Shown here piece after piece: positions 15,516-24,017 of a DNA stretch of 64,000 nt (the first letter of the stretch is position 1; each line of letters begins with the position of its first letter). The position numbers and the translations under genes were made by a program. The notes beneath the pieces were generated by a model. It searched no databases. It worked only from the letters and a program-made list of their open reading frames with translations, and was not told where the DNA came from. Location: assembly GCA_902472315.1 (NCBI GenBank), contig CABRNM010000006.1, positions 1 to 64,000 on the forward strand, read 5' to 3'. Origin of the DNA: an uncultured Collinsella sp. Lineage in GTDB: Bacteria; Actinomycetota; Coriobacteriia; Coriobacteriales; Coriobacteriaceae.

Positions 15516-17699
15516 TGTCTCAGACGGCGCAAGCGGTCGTTCAGAACCTTGTTGATCGCGCTGTCAAGCTGGGCGATCGTCAGCTCGCTGCCGACATCCG
15601 CGCCTTTGCTGCGCAGCGCCAGTTTGGGCTTGTATTTGAACACAACCGTCCAGAGCGACTTCGCCTTTATGGCAAACCTATCATGGAGGGCGATGTCGTA
15701 CAGGTGCTTCCCGAGCGTGGTAAAAAAGAGGACTCTAGCTCCCAACTGCTATGGTTGGTAAATGCCGTTCGGGGGGGGGGTTGCTGATCTAAAGCCATAT
15801 CAATCGCCCTCATATGACGAAAACGAATGTGGGCCCCGCTCCGTTGCTGTCGACGATGTCGTGCCTGTTGCTGAATATGACCAGCCGATTTATGCTGGCC
15901 TCAAAGAGACTGGGCGTGTCGAGCGCGCTGGCGATAAGCCCTATCAAGTAGTCATTAACGGCGAAAACTACCATGCTCTTGAAACCTTGGCCTTTGCCTA
16001 TGCAGGCAAAGTGGACTGCATATATATTGACCCACCCTATAACACTGGCGCCCGCGACTGGAAATACAACAACGATTACGTCGACGGCTCCGACGCCTAT
16101 CGCCACTCCAAGTGGCTTGCCTTCATGGAGCGCCGCCTCAAGCTCGCCAAGCAGCTGCTCAACCCCAACGATTCCGTACTCATCGTGACGATCGACGAGA
16201 AGGAGTACGCAAGGCTTGAGCTTCTTTTAGAGAGCGTTTTTCCCAACGCGACCGGTATCCAGACGGTTTCAATCACCATAAACAAGAACGGGGTTGCCCG
16301 CGGCAACCAGTTCAAGAGAGCTGACGAGTACGCTGTCTTTTGCTTTTTTGGCACCGCCGCGCCGTGCCAAGTGGACCGCAGACTCTATTCCGTTGAGTTC
16401 GGAGAACTTGAGGAAAAAGTGGCTGATGACGCGTCGAGCAGCCGCTCCCAACGTAAAGTACGTTGGGAGCGGCTGCTGAGGGGCGGTCCCAATGCCGCTC
16501 GCACCGCAAGGCCGAACCTCTTCTATCCCATCTATATCGATGAGGAGACCGCGACAATTAAGGAGCTCGGCGCTTCTCTCCCCCTTGAACAAGACTGGAC
16601 AAAGATACCGACAAAAACGGGTCTCAGGGCAGTTTGGCCTATTAGGACCGATGGCCGAGAGGCGACTTGGAGAATCTCCCAGAATGCTCTACAGGCCAAG
16701 CTTGATCGCGGGTGCGCAAAAGTAGGTGAGTACAACAAAAAGAGTGATCGGTACTCCCTCCTTTACCTAGGAGATTCCCAAGAGGAGCGTCTCAAGAATG
16801 GAGAAATTAAACTCATCGGCAAGGCTGAGGATGGGTCCTTGCTTCTCGAAGAACAGGGAGAGCGCTCTGCCATTCCAACAACTGTTTGGAGTGGCACGCA
16901 GTTCTCTGCCGGTGAATACGGGAGCCGATATATCAAAAAGTTCATCGGCGATAGGCGCTTCACATTTCCAAAGTCCCTTTATGCGACCGAGCTCTCAATC
17001 GCTTCCGTTGTTGCCGACAAGCCCGACGCCCTTGTAGTCGATTTCTTCTCAGGATCGGGCACCACGGCACATGCTGTCATGCGCTTGAACCATCAGGACG
17101 GCGGGCGCAGGCGCTCCATCAGCGTAACGAATAACGAGGTCTCCGAGGACGAATCCAAAAAGCTCACCAAGCGCGGTCTTCGCCAGGGCGACCCCGAATG
17201 GGAGGCGCTGGGCATCTGCCAGTACGTTACCAAACCACGCGTCACGGCGGCCATCACGGGCAAGACGCCCGAGGGCGATTCCATCAAGGGTGACTACAAG
17301 TTCACCGACGAGTTCCCCATGGCCGACGGCTTCGAGGAAAACGCCGTCTTCTTTGACCTCACCTACGAAGACCCGGACGCCGTCGAGCTGGGCGTGGCCT
17401 TCGAGGAGATCGCGCCCCTGCTCTGGCTGCGCGCTGGTTCGCGTGGCAGCATCATCAAGCATGAGCAGCCGGGCTTTGCCATGGCCGACGCCTACGCCGT
17501 CCTTTTCGACTTTGCTTCGGTCGGCGCTTTCATAGACGCCGTCAAGCAGAATGCCAGCATAGGGTGCGCCTATGTGATCACGGACGACACGGCTCGATAC
17601 GCCTCCGTCAAGGCACAACTGCCTGGGCTCGACGTCGTCCGCCTGTACGAGAACTACCTGCAATCGTTCAAGATTGCCGCCGAGGATGCGGTGAGGTAA
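15515..17699 (+). CDS. mod: Type III DNA methyltransferase (Mod), off-frame at a G10 tract
   Basis: Translation starts at 15515 (MSQTAQAVVQNLVDRAVKLG) and runs about 85 residues into ten consecutive G at 15771-15780. In this copy it then ends at a TGA at 15785. The rest of the protein (VADLKPYQSPSYDENE onward) lies in the next frame. Removing one G joins both parts into about 727 residues. The second part has motif IV DPPYNTG, the beta-class Mod arrangement, a central target-recognition region, and motif I FFSGSGTTAHAV near the C-terminus. It would methylate adenine (N6) as the Mod subunit of a type III system with Res, which starts two bases after its stop. An ATG at 15762 in the downstream frame might give an N-terminally shortened protein. 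Tract-length switching is strongly suggested, though an assembly error is possible. Confidence 0.85.
15771..15780 (+). repeat. Homopolymeric G10 tract in mod
   Basis: Ten G preceded by TTC and followed by TTGCTGA. Nine G (or 12) gives an open mod frame; ten, as here, gives premature termination. Confidence 0.9.
16437..16477. repeat. Perfect 19-bp inverted repeat inside mod
   Basis: Left arm 16437-16455 (AGCAGCCGCTCCCAACGTA), loop AAG, right arm 16459-16477, no mismatches. It codes for part of the target-recognition region (SRSQRKVRWERLL). No T-run follows. Confidence 0.85.
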
Positions 17700-17701
17700 A
17701 C

Positions 17702-20611
17702 ATGAGAGTCGAACTTAAGGATTTCCAAGCCGGTGCGGTCGCGACCCTGGCGAACAAGTTGCAGTCGATGCGCCGACGCTACGAGCAGGACGGCGAGCTG
17801 TCCTCGATATGCCTCGCATCTCCCACGGGGTCGGGCAAAACGGTCATATGCGCAGCGACGATCGAAGCGCTCTTCTTCGGAGACGACGATCTGAGCCTCA
17901 TGCCCGACGAGAATGCCGTCGTTCTTTGGCTCTCGGATTCCCCGAGCCTGAACGAGCAGACGAGCGTGCGTTTCTTAAACGTGGCGGACAAGCTGGCAGA
18001 CAGCATCCTTGACAGGCGCCACCTGGTCACAATTACCAACGACTTCGGAGCCGCGCACGACATTCTCGAGCCGCGCCACGTCTATTTCCTCAGCAAGGAC
18101 CTACTCAGTAAGAACGGCCTGCTCACCAAGGGTAGTGAGGCCAACTCCGGCCGCGTGTTCTGGGACATCCTTGACCGCACCATCAGGGACCCGGAGCGTA
18201 ACCTCTATCTGTTCATAGACGAGGCCCATCGCGGTCTGGGGGCCAATGCCTCGAGCGAGCGCGGCACCGCGACGATCTACGCCAGCCTCATTGATGGGCT
18301 CGACGGCCGTGCAGCGATGCCCATCGTCGTCGGGGTCTCTGCCACGCCGCAGAGGTTCGAGGCGGCCATGGACCAGCGCGCCGATCGCGTACGTATGCCA
18401 AAGGTCGCTGTGACCCCTCGCGAGGTCCAGGAGTCAGGTCTGCTCAAGGACATCATCGAATTGCGCGTGCCAGAGAAGGACGACCCGGTCGAGCACCAGT
18501 ACCTCACTATGGCGTGCGAGCGCTATGCCCTGACTTGCCGCGAATGGGGCGAGTACTGTGCCCGTGAGGGCGAGAGCCCCGTCAACCCGCTGCTGCTCAT
18601 CCAAGCGGCGGACAACGTGAGCAACTCGGCCCTGGCTGAGATGTGCGACCAGATCACGGGCCTGGTCCCCGGCCTTTCCGAGGCGATGTCGTTCGCCAAC
18701 GTCTTCGGCGAGCATAAGGACATCGCGGCGGGAAAATACCTTATTCCCTATGTCGAACCCGAGTTCGTTCAGGACACCTCGCGCATTCGCGTGCTCTTCG
18801 CCAAGGAGGCTGTCTCCAACGGATGGGACTGCCCACGAGCGGAGGTCATCTTCTCGCAGCGCAGGCGTTCGGACTCGACCTATATCGCACAGCTCGTGGG
18901 ACGTATGGTGCGCACTCCACTTGCGCGGCGCATCGAATCCGATGATCTTTTGAACTCCGTCGCCTGCTACCTGCCCCAGTTCAATCCCGAGAGCACTCAG
19001 GACGTGGTCGACTACCTCATGGGCCGCAAGGACGACATGGGCGAGAGCTCCATCGGCAAGCAGAACATCGTTCTCAACCCCGTGACTATCACGGCGGCTG
19101 CGCCCAAGTCCGAAGCCGACTACCAACAGGAGCTCAAGGCGTACGAGGAGAACGAGAAGGCCATCGAGGCGGCGCGGCAGGCACAACCCGGCTACCAGGC
19201 GCCGCTTGCCGGCATTGCGATTCAGGAGCCGTTGGACATGCAGGGAACGCAGCCCTCGCTTGCCTCGACGGTCATGCCCGTCGACGTCCCGGCGCCAGAA
19301 GCGGAGCCGGCGCCTCAGCTCGCAACGGGCAACTACGTTGCAGCGCCTGCCCCGCAGCAACCTGCGACACCTGAGCCAAGTTCCACACGGACCGAGCCGA
19401 CCCAGCCCGTCTCGGTCGTAAAACCCGTGCCCATGGCAAAGCCCAAGCCGCCCACCAAGCGCGAGCAGTCTTTCACGCACCAGGAGTGGCAGGGCATCCG
19501 CACAGCATTCGATTCCATCCCCGTCCAGCGCATTCCGAAGAAGGCCAGAAACGAATTCCAGAGCCTGGTTAAGACGGCGACTCTGCTTGTCGAGACCGGC
19601 CTCGATGTCAATGCCGCGGCCGACGTGAAAAAACAGTTCGTCCAGAAGCTCAAGGGATACATCGTTGCTAGCGAGGACGAGTACCGCGAAGCCAAACACG
19701 ACGTAGAGGTTGCCGAGACCGTCAAGATCACGCTCGACAAGCTCAACGAGACCGAGGACCAGGAGCAGGAGGAGGCCCGCACGGACGCCGAGGGCCTCAG
19801 AAAGGCTGCCCGCGACGCCGACATGCATTTCACTAAGGAGTTTGCGAATGAGTATCGTCGTGCCAACTTCAAGGAGCTTGGGCGGCCCGAGTGCGACCTG
19901 CGCCTTGCCGCAGCGGTGCGCACGCAGGCCATCGTTGATGCACTCGAGGGCTGGGCGGCTCAATGCCGAAAGGAATACTTCGATAAGGTCGATGGATCTG
20001 GCGATTATGACTACCTTAACGACGCGGCAAAGCAGCGCTACGACGAGCTGGCCCGCGAAACCGAGGGCAAGCGTCTCACAAAGATAGAGTGGCCCACGTC
20101 TACCAGCACGTCGGACGACTTCGCTAAATATCCGTGCCATATCGTGCAGAAAGAGGACGGCCTCTGCCCGCTCGACCTGAACCCAGCGGAAGACTATATC
20201 GTTAGGAACGAATTGGCAAAGAATCGCACGGTTGCCTTCTATCGCAATCCGTCGGGCAGCATGTCTGCCAAGGCGTTTTCGATTCCGTACATGTCTTCGG
20301 TGGGACGCAAGGCCCTGCATCCAGACTTCCTCTTCTTCGTGAAGGATGCAGAGGGCGTCATCAGGCCGTCCATCGTTGACCCTCATGGCGAGTTCCTCGG
20401 CGACACGCTAGCGAAGCTTAGGGGCTATGTGACCTATCTGCGCGATTATCCCGATGTGTTCAAGCAGGTACTCTTCGTCGGGGATATGGGCGAGGGCGTG
20501 TACAAAGTGCTCAACCTCTTGCGATCCGATGTGCAGGATGCCGTGATGGACTACAACGATGTCGACTGTAAGGCGCTCTTCTACGGCTCCTTCGCAAACG
20601 ACTATCACTAG
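17702..20611 (+). CDS. res: Type III restriction enzyme subunit (Res)
   Basis: 969 residues. Superfamily 2 helicase motifs: Walker A SPTGSGKTVICAATIEALF near residue 40, DEAHRGLG, SATPQRFEAAM, and motif VI IAQLVGRMVRTPLARR. A Pro/Ala/Gln-rich linker (residues ~520-590) leads to a coiled region and a C-terminal PD-(D/E)XK nuclease (HPDFLFF then VDPHGEFLGDTLAKLRGY). With Mod it cuts DNA carrying unmethylated sites, driven by ATP. The start at 17702 comes two bases after the mod stop with a GGTGAGG site. If Mod is off, Res lacks its specificity subunit and should be inactive, which makes switching harmless to the host. Confidence 0.95.
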   Translation: MRVELKDFQAGAVATLANKLQSMRRRYEQDGELSSICLASPTGSGKTVICAATIEALFFGDDDLSLMPDENAVVLWLSDSPSLNEQTSVRFLNVADKLADSILDRRHLVTITNDFGAAHDILEPRHVYFLSKDLLSKNGLLTKGSEANSGRVFWDILDRTIRDPERNLYLFIDEAHRGLGANASSERGTATIYASLIDGLDGRAAMPIVVGVSATPQRFEAAMDQRADRVRMPKVAVTPREVQESGLLKDIIELRVPEKDDPVEHQYLTMACERYALTCREWGEYCAREGESPVNPLLLIQAADNVSNSALAEMCDQITGLVPGLSEAMSFANVFGEHKDIAAGKYLIPYVEPEFVQDTSRIRVLFAKEAVSNGWDCPRAEVIFSQRRRSDSTYIAQLVGRMVRTPLARRIESDDLLNSVACYLPQFNPESTQDVVDYLMGRKDDMGESSIGKQNIVLNPVTITAAAPKSEADYQQELKAYEENEKAIEAARQAQPGYQAPLAGIAIQEPLDMQGTQPSLASTVMPVDVPAPEAEPAPQLATGNYVAAPAPQQPATPEPSSTRTEPTQPVSVVKPVPMAKPKPPTKREQSFTHQEWQGIRTAFDSIPVQRIPKKARNEFQSLVKTATLLVETGLDVNAAADVKKQFVQKLKGYIVASEDEYREAKHDVEVAETVKITLDKLNETEDQEQEEARTDAEGLRKAARDADMHFTKEFANEYRRANFKELGRPECDLRLAAAVRTQAIVDALEGWAAQCRKEYFDKVDGSGDYDYLNDAAKQRYDELARETEGKRLTKIEWPTSTSTSDDFAKYPCHIVQKEDGLCPLDLNPAEDYIVRNELAKNRTVAFYRNPSGSMSAKAFSIPYMSSVGRKALHPDFLFFVKDAEGVIRPSIVDPHGEFLGDTLAKLRGYVTYLRDYPDVFKQVLFVGDMGEGVYKVLNLLRSDVQDAVMDYNDVDCKALFYGSFANDYH

Positions 20612-20678
20612 GCTCGTCGGGATCTGCCCGGCGGGCGCCTCGGATCATGTACCAGAACCGAATTAATAAGGCTCGCTA

Positions 20679-20712
20679 AGGCGGCCGTCCGTTAGGGGCG
20701 GTCGCCTCTCTT
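20679..20712 (+). terminator. Probable terminator of the R-M operon
   Basis: Stem AGGCGGCCG (20679-20687) with CGGTCGCCT (20699-20707), one G-U pair, followed by CTCTCTTC. The T-run is weak. The ~300 bases after it, to 21002, hold no gene that I can support. Confidence 0.5.
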
Positions 20713-21002
20713 CAGTCTTGACCCATGATTTCCAACGTTTCGGTGGCATTCGCCGGTCGTGATCTCGTATCCGTTACGCGGGTGGCACCTCCGCTACGCC
20801 GCGTCAAGGGGGCCCATGAGACCCCGCACAAACCTCCGCTCCGCTCCGGTTGGCGGGGGTCGTCATGGACCTCCCTTGACCCGTCTTCGCTCCGGTGCGG
20901 CTTTGCAGGGAGCAAAGCCGACGACGACGCACGGCGTCGCCATTCGGCTTTGCCCGCAAGGGCGAGATGTTCAGGGCAACGTGCCCGGAAACGGAGGAAG
21001 AC

Positions 21003-21302
21003 ATGCGGGAACTGATGACGAGGGAGATTGCGAAGGGGCTGCCGGGGCTCTACGAGCAGGATGGGGCGGAGGACCCCACGGTCTACGTCCATTACTTCTC
21101 GTGCGTGAACGGATGGGACTGGTGGCTGCTCGAGTTCGACGGCACGGACGAGGCGTTCGGCCTCGTCGAGGGCTACGACGACGAGCTGGGCTATTTCAGT
21201 CTCAAGGAGATGGCCGAGCTGAATCGCTCGATGGGTTTCGCCGTCGTCGAGCGCGACGAGCGCTTCTCCCCGAAACCGCTCAGCGCCGTCAGGAGGAGGT
21301 AA
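21003..21302 (+). CDS. DUF2958 family protein
   Basis: 99 residues. MTREIAKGLPGLYEQDGAED, VYVHYFSCVNGWDWWLLEF, LGYFSLKEMAEL and VERDERFSPKPLS match the DUF2958 pattern seen on plasmids and conjugative elements. The start is set by GGAGGAAGAC directly before the ATG; the frame is open further upstream but without a ribosome site. It is the first recognisable cargo gene at the left side of the mobilizable element. Function unknown. Confidence 0.75.
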   Translation: MRELMTREIAKGLPGLYEQDGAEDPTVYVHYFSCVNGWDWWLLEFDGTDEAFGLVEGYDDELGYFSLKEMAELNRSMGFAVVERDERFSPKPLSAVRRR

Positions 21303-21306
21303 CTCC

Positions 21307-21600
21307 ATGGGGATGTTCGAGTGCAGCGCCGTAGGTTGCTCGGACGAGGTTCCGGGCGAGGGAAACGGGCTGACGGTCGTCGTTGAGTACGAGACGGACC
21401 TCGAGGGAGGGGCGTATGAGGTGGGCGTCGCGCCGGAAGGGTCGCCCGGGCTCGAGCGTCTCGTCTCAGAGGCGCGCGGCGAGGCCGATGCCCTGGTGGG
21501 GGATGAGGGCGGATGGGCCGCCGTCCGCATCGGGCGCGGCGACGTGGAAAGCATCGACTGCGAGAGCGGCCGGACCGTGTACATCGCCGGAGGGGAGTGA
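21307..21600 (+). CDS. Hypothetical acidic protein, 97 aa
   Basis: Starts four bases after the DUF2958 gene with a strong AGGAGGAGGT ribosome site, so the two form an operon. Acidic, with Cys at residues ~6, 11 and 84 and no recognised domain. Mobile-element accessory protein of unknown role. Confidence 0.6.
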   Translation: MGMFECSAVGCSDEVPGEGNGLTVVVEYETDLEGGAYEVGVAPEGSPGLERLVSEARGEADALVGDEGGWAAVRIGRGDVESIDCESGRTVYIAGGE

Positions 21601-21825
21601 GTTGCATCAACAGGGCGTGGGCGCGCCAATGGCACGCCCACGCCGGTTTTCCGGGGATGTCTCGCGCCATCCCCGCACCCCTGCGCGCCAAGGGGCTGCT
21701 GCCCCTTGGAACCTTGCTTAAGGAAACTCGAGGGTGCGTGACGAGTTTTGGGATTTATGCGTTTGCCGTCGATGGGCTCCTGTCCGGCATATACACGCTC
21801 TGACCCGGAATCCGGTGGCGGGGGG

Positions 21826-22608
21826 CTATTTCGTGGCGCCGCAGCCCGAGCACTTGTACCCGGTGGTCACGGTCTCGTCCCATGCCGCACTTACCTGAAC
21901 CTGTTCGTTGTAAGCATCGGAAACCTTTACCTGTTCGTCATAAGCAGCCTGCACAGTACGAGTTTCTGAATGCCAGCTTTGACAATTACCGCCACTCAAA
22001 GCTGCTGCCTTAAAATGAGCCGCTTCGTTACCGGTAATGTCCTGTCCGCATTGATTGCAAATATTAGCAGTCTTGGTCACCGCATCGTGGTGAACGGTCT
22101 TGTACTGCGCATCGTGATGGACAGTCTTATACTGCGCGTCGTGATGGACGGTCTTGGTCTGGGCAACCCACTTGTGCCGATGAGAGACGGCTCCCTGCGC
22201 GGAGGAGTTTCCCGATCCTGATCCGCCGGAGTCCTTACCGCTCTTCCCGGACGACGGGACGTTCGAGCCGTTACTCGTCGTCCTACTCTCGTTCGCAGCG
22301 GCTTCCCCAGCCTGGGCGTCTTCGGTCGTCGGTCCGGAGACTTCGTTCATGTCGCCTCGCGCGACGGAGCTCGTCTCATTGTCTTCTTCGGTTGTTCCCG
22401 CGGCTTCTCCCTGCATGGACGCAGCCGAATTGCCTTCGTCTTTATTTCCCATGGGCATGGCGTGCGGCCAGGCGAGAGCGAGGATTGCGGCGAGCAGGAC
22501 GGCCGCCGTCGCTATCGCCTTCCTCTTCGACTTCGCTTGCGTGATGATTGCCGCCACGAGTCGCCTGTTTCCGCATGGTTCGGTGCCCCTGTCGCGCCTA
22601 CTCTCCAT
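21826..22608 (-). CDS. Membrane-anchored protein with VHHDA repeats and two zinc ribbons
   Basis: About 260 residues. After a basic N-terminus there is one membrane helix (AIATAAVLLAAILALAW, residues ~31-47), then a Ser/Gly/Glu-rich low-complexity spacer. Next come tandem repeats (KTVHHDAQY three times), a first CNQCG zinc-ribbon half, repeats of the type AYDEQVKV / AYNEQVQV / AWDETVTT, and a terminal CSGCG. The domain is presumably outside the membrane. The pattern of His-rich and aromatic repeats ending in zinc ribbons is one I have seen only in uncharacterised proteins of gut bacteria. The start overlaps the preceding gene's end by 11 bases. Metal binding is inferred from the Cys and His content. 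Confidence 0.7.
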   Translation of the reverse strand: MESRRDRGTEPCGNRRLVAAIITQAKSKRKAIATAAVLLAAILALAWPHAMPMGNKDEGNSAASMQGEAAGTTEEDNETSSVARGDMNEVSGPTTEDAQAGEAAANESRTTSNGSNVPSSGKSGKDSGGSGSGNSSAQGAVSHRHKWVAQTKTVHHDAQYKTVHHDAQYKTVHHDAVTKTANICNQCGQDITGNEAAHFKAAALSGGNCQSWHSETRTVQAAYDEQVKVSDAYNEQVQVSAAWDETVTTGYKCSGCGATK

Positions 22609-23392
22609 TGACGAACACCACCGCGCTCCACTCGGAGGAAAGGGTTAGCGTGAGGGAGCCCCTGCGGTCGGACAGCTCAAAGTTTGTCGCCTCGCCCCCG
22701 ACGGTCATCGTCCCCTCGTAGATTAAGGGTCGCGGCGACGATCCGTCCGAGCTCACCCACTGGGAGGTCACGTCGAGCTCGTATTCGCCGGAATGGTCCG
22801 AGGCGAGCCATGAGCTCTCGCGCGGGGCGTCGGTGTAAGAGCCCTTCCTCTGGTATTCGCCCTTCGTGAATGCGAGCGAGCCGTCGTCGAACGAGAGCGT
22901 CTCTGCGACGGTTTGGGTCGAGGGCGGGTTCTTCACCGACCAGGTGGCACTCTCCAGTGTGTCTCTCACCCTGTCGGGCGTGGCCGCCGTGTATTCGTCG
23001 TAGTAGGACTTTGCCGCCGACTCGTCCTCGAAGTACCTCTCGCCGTAGTCTTCGCACCCCAAGGGCACGTAGCTCCCGTCGTCCTGCCTCACGAGCGTAA
23101 CGGTGCCTAGCTGCGAGGAGGACAGAACCACATCGTCGCCCTCGGCTTCCCAATCGCCGCTGAGCTCCTGGGAGCCGACATAGTGCCAGGTGCTCTCTTC
23201 GAACTTGATCGTCGACGCGGATCCGGGCTTGTTCGCGCACACCTTGCCAAGGGCCACGCTGCCGCAAACCGAGTAGTAGTAGAGGGTCTTGCCGCTGATG
23301 CTGCTCTTGCCGCACCCGGCGAGCCCGAGCGAGCCCATGACGGCGAGGGGTCCCGCTGCGAGAAACGCCCTCCTAGAGATTTCAATGTTCAT
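22598..23392 (-). CDS. Tat-type lipoprotein, hypothetical
   Basis: 264 residues. The N-terminus ISRRAFLAAGPLAVMGSLGL followed by AGC combines a twin-arginine-like motif with a lipobox, so it is probably an exported lipoprotein. The mature part is polar, with several small strand-like segments and no known domain. A small XRE gene is divergent, and the 121 bp between them holds two direct repeats. It is the first gene of a two-gene operon with the zinc-ribbon protein. It may protect the element's host surface or interact with recipients, but that is speculation. Confidence 0.7.
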   Translation of the reverse strand: MNIEISRRAFLAAGPLAVMGSLGLAGCGKSSISGKTLYYYSVCGSVALGKVCANKPGSASTIKFEESTWHYVGSQELSGDWEAEGDDVVLSSSQLGTVTLVRQDDGSYVPLGCEDYGERYFEDESAAKSYYDEYTAATPDRVRDTLESATWSVKNPPSTQTVAETLSFDDGSLAFTKGEYQRKGSYTDAPRESSWLASDHSGEYELDVTSQWVSSDGSSPRPLIYEGTMTVGGEATNFELSDRRGSLTLTLSSEWSAVVFVNGE

Positions 23393-23447
23393 CGTGCTTC
23401 CTCCCAGATTGAAATCCTCTGATTCCCGTATTGTATTTCAAATTGTC

Positions 23448-23472
23448 ACTTATATAGGTGTGACTTATATAG
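23448..23472. promoter_or_regulatory. Paired ACTTATATAG boxes, probable operator
   Basis: Exact direct repeats ACTTATATAG at 23448-23457 and 23463-23472 (period 15), between the divergent lipoprotein and XRE genes. TATATAG could overlap a -10 element. Confidence 0.5.
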
Positions 23473-23513
23473 AACAGGGCCGAATCATTGACACCGACGG
23501 TAAGGAGGTGCCG

Positions 23514-23744
23514 ATGACTCAACTGGGCCCCAAGATGCGCGTGGGGCTTCGCGTCAAGGAATTGAGGGCCGGGCTCGGCGTGAGCCAAGAGGCCTTCGCA
23601 TATTCCATCGAGATGTCGCGCACCTATTTCGCCGAAGTCGAGACCGGCAAGCGCAACGTCTCCATCGAGAATATCGAGCGCATCGCAGGCGGGCTCGGCG
23701 TCTCCTTGAGAGAGTTTTTCGATTCAGACCTGTTCGATGGCTAG
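23514..23744 (+). CDS. XRE-family regulator, 76 aa
   Basis: A single helix-turn-helix domain: RVKELRAGLGVSQEAFAYSI, EMSRTYFAEVETGKRNVSIE, then GGLGVSLREFFDSD. The start follows TAAGGAGGTGCCG. It probably controls the divergent lipoprotein operon and itself through the ACTTATATAG boxes. Confidence 0.85.
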   Translation: MTQLGPKMRVGLRVKELRAGLGVSQEAFAYSIEMSRTYFAEVETGKRNVSIENIERIAGGLGVSLREFFDSDLFDG

Positions 23745-23930
23745 CTCGGCTGCCGGCTTCTGGCGTCATTTTTCGGCGCTATGGCTCGAATGCTACGCAT
23801 CGCTTTGGATTCGGTTTTCCGCCACGAAGTGGCGGTGCAGGATAAGGCTCCACTACGTTTCGCCGAAGGCGAACGGCGCAACTCGGCGAGCCGAGTTCGA
23901 ATGCGCAGGTCAAAGCCTGAGCGGTGCATC

Positions 23931-23969
23931 AAAAGGGCCCGCGCCCGCGCGTAGTGCACGGGTGCGGGC
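23931..23969 (-). terminator. Terminator at the end of the minus-strand transfer operon
   Basis: An 11-bp GC-rich stem (23937-23947 with 23959-23969, one G-T pair). Read on the minus strand it is followed by CCTTTT. The 270-base gap 23745-24017 otherwise holds no gene. Confidence 0.65.
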
Positions 23970-24017
23970 GCGTAGTCTTATGGGACGTTCTTGCTGGTAA
24001 CGGGCGATTATGGGGGG

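Noticed and set aside
18434..20386. 650-residue open frame on the minus strand
   Set aside because: It is antisense to res, which has all its helicase and nuclease motifs; long opposite frames are common in GC-rich DNA.
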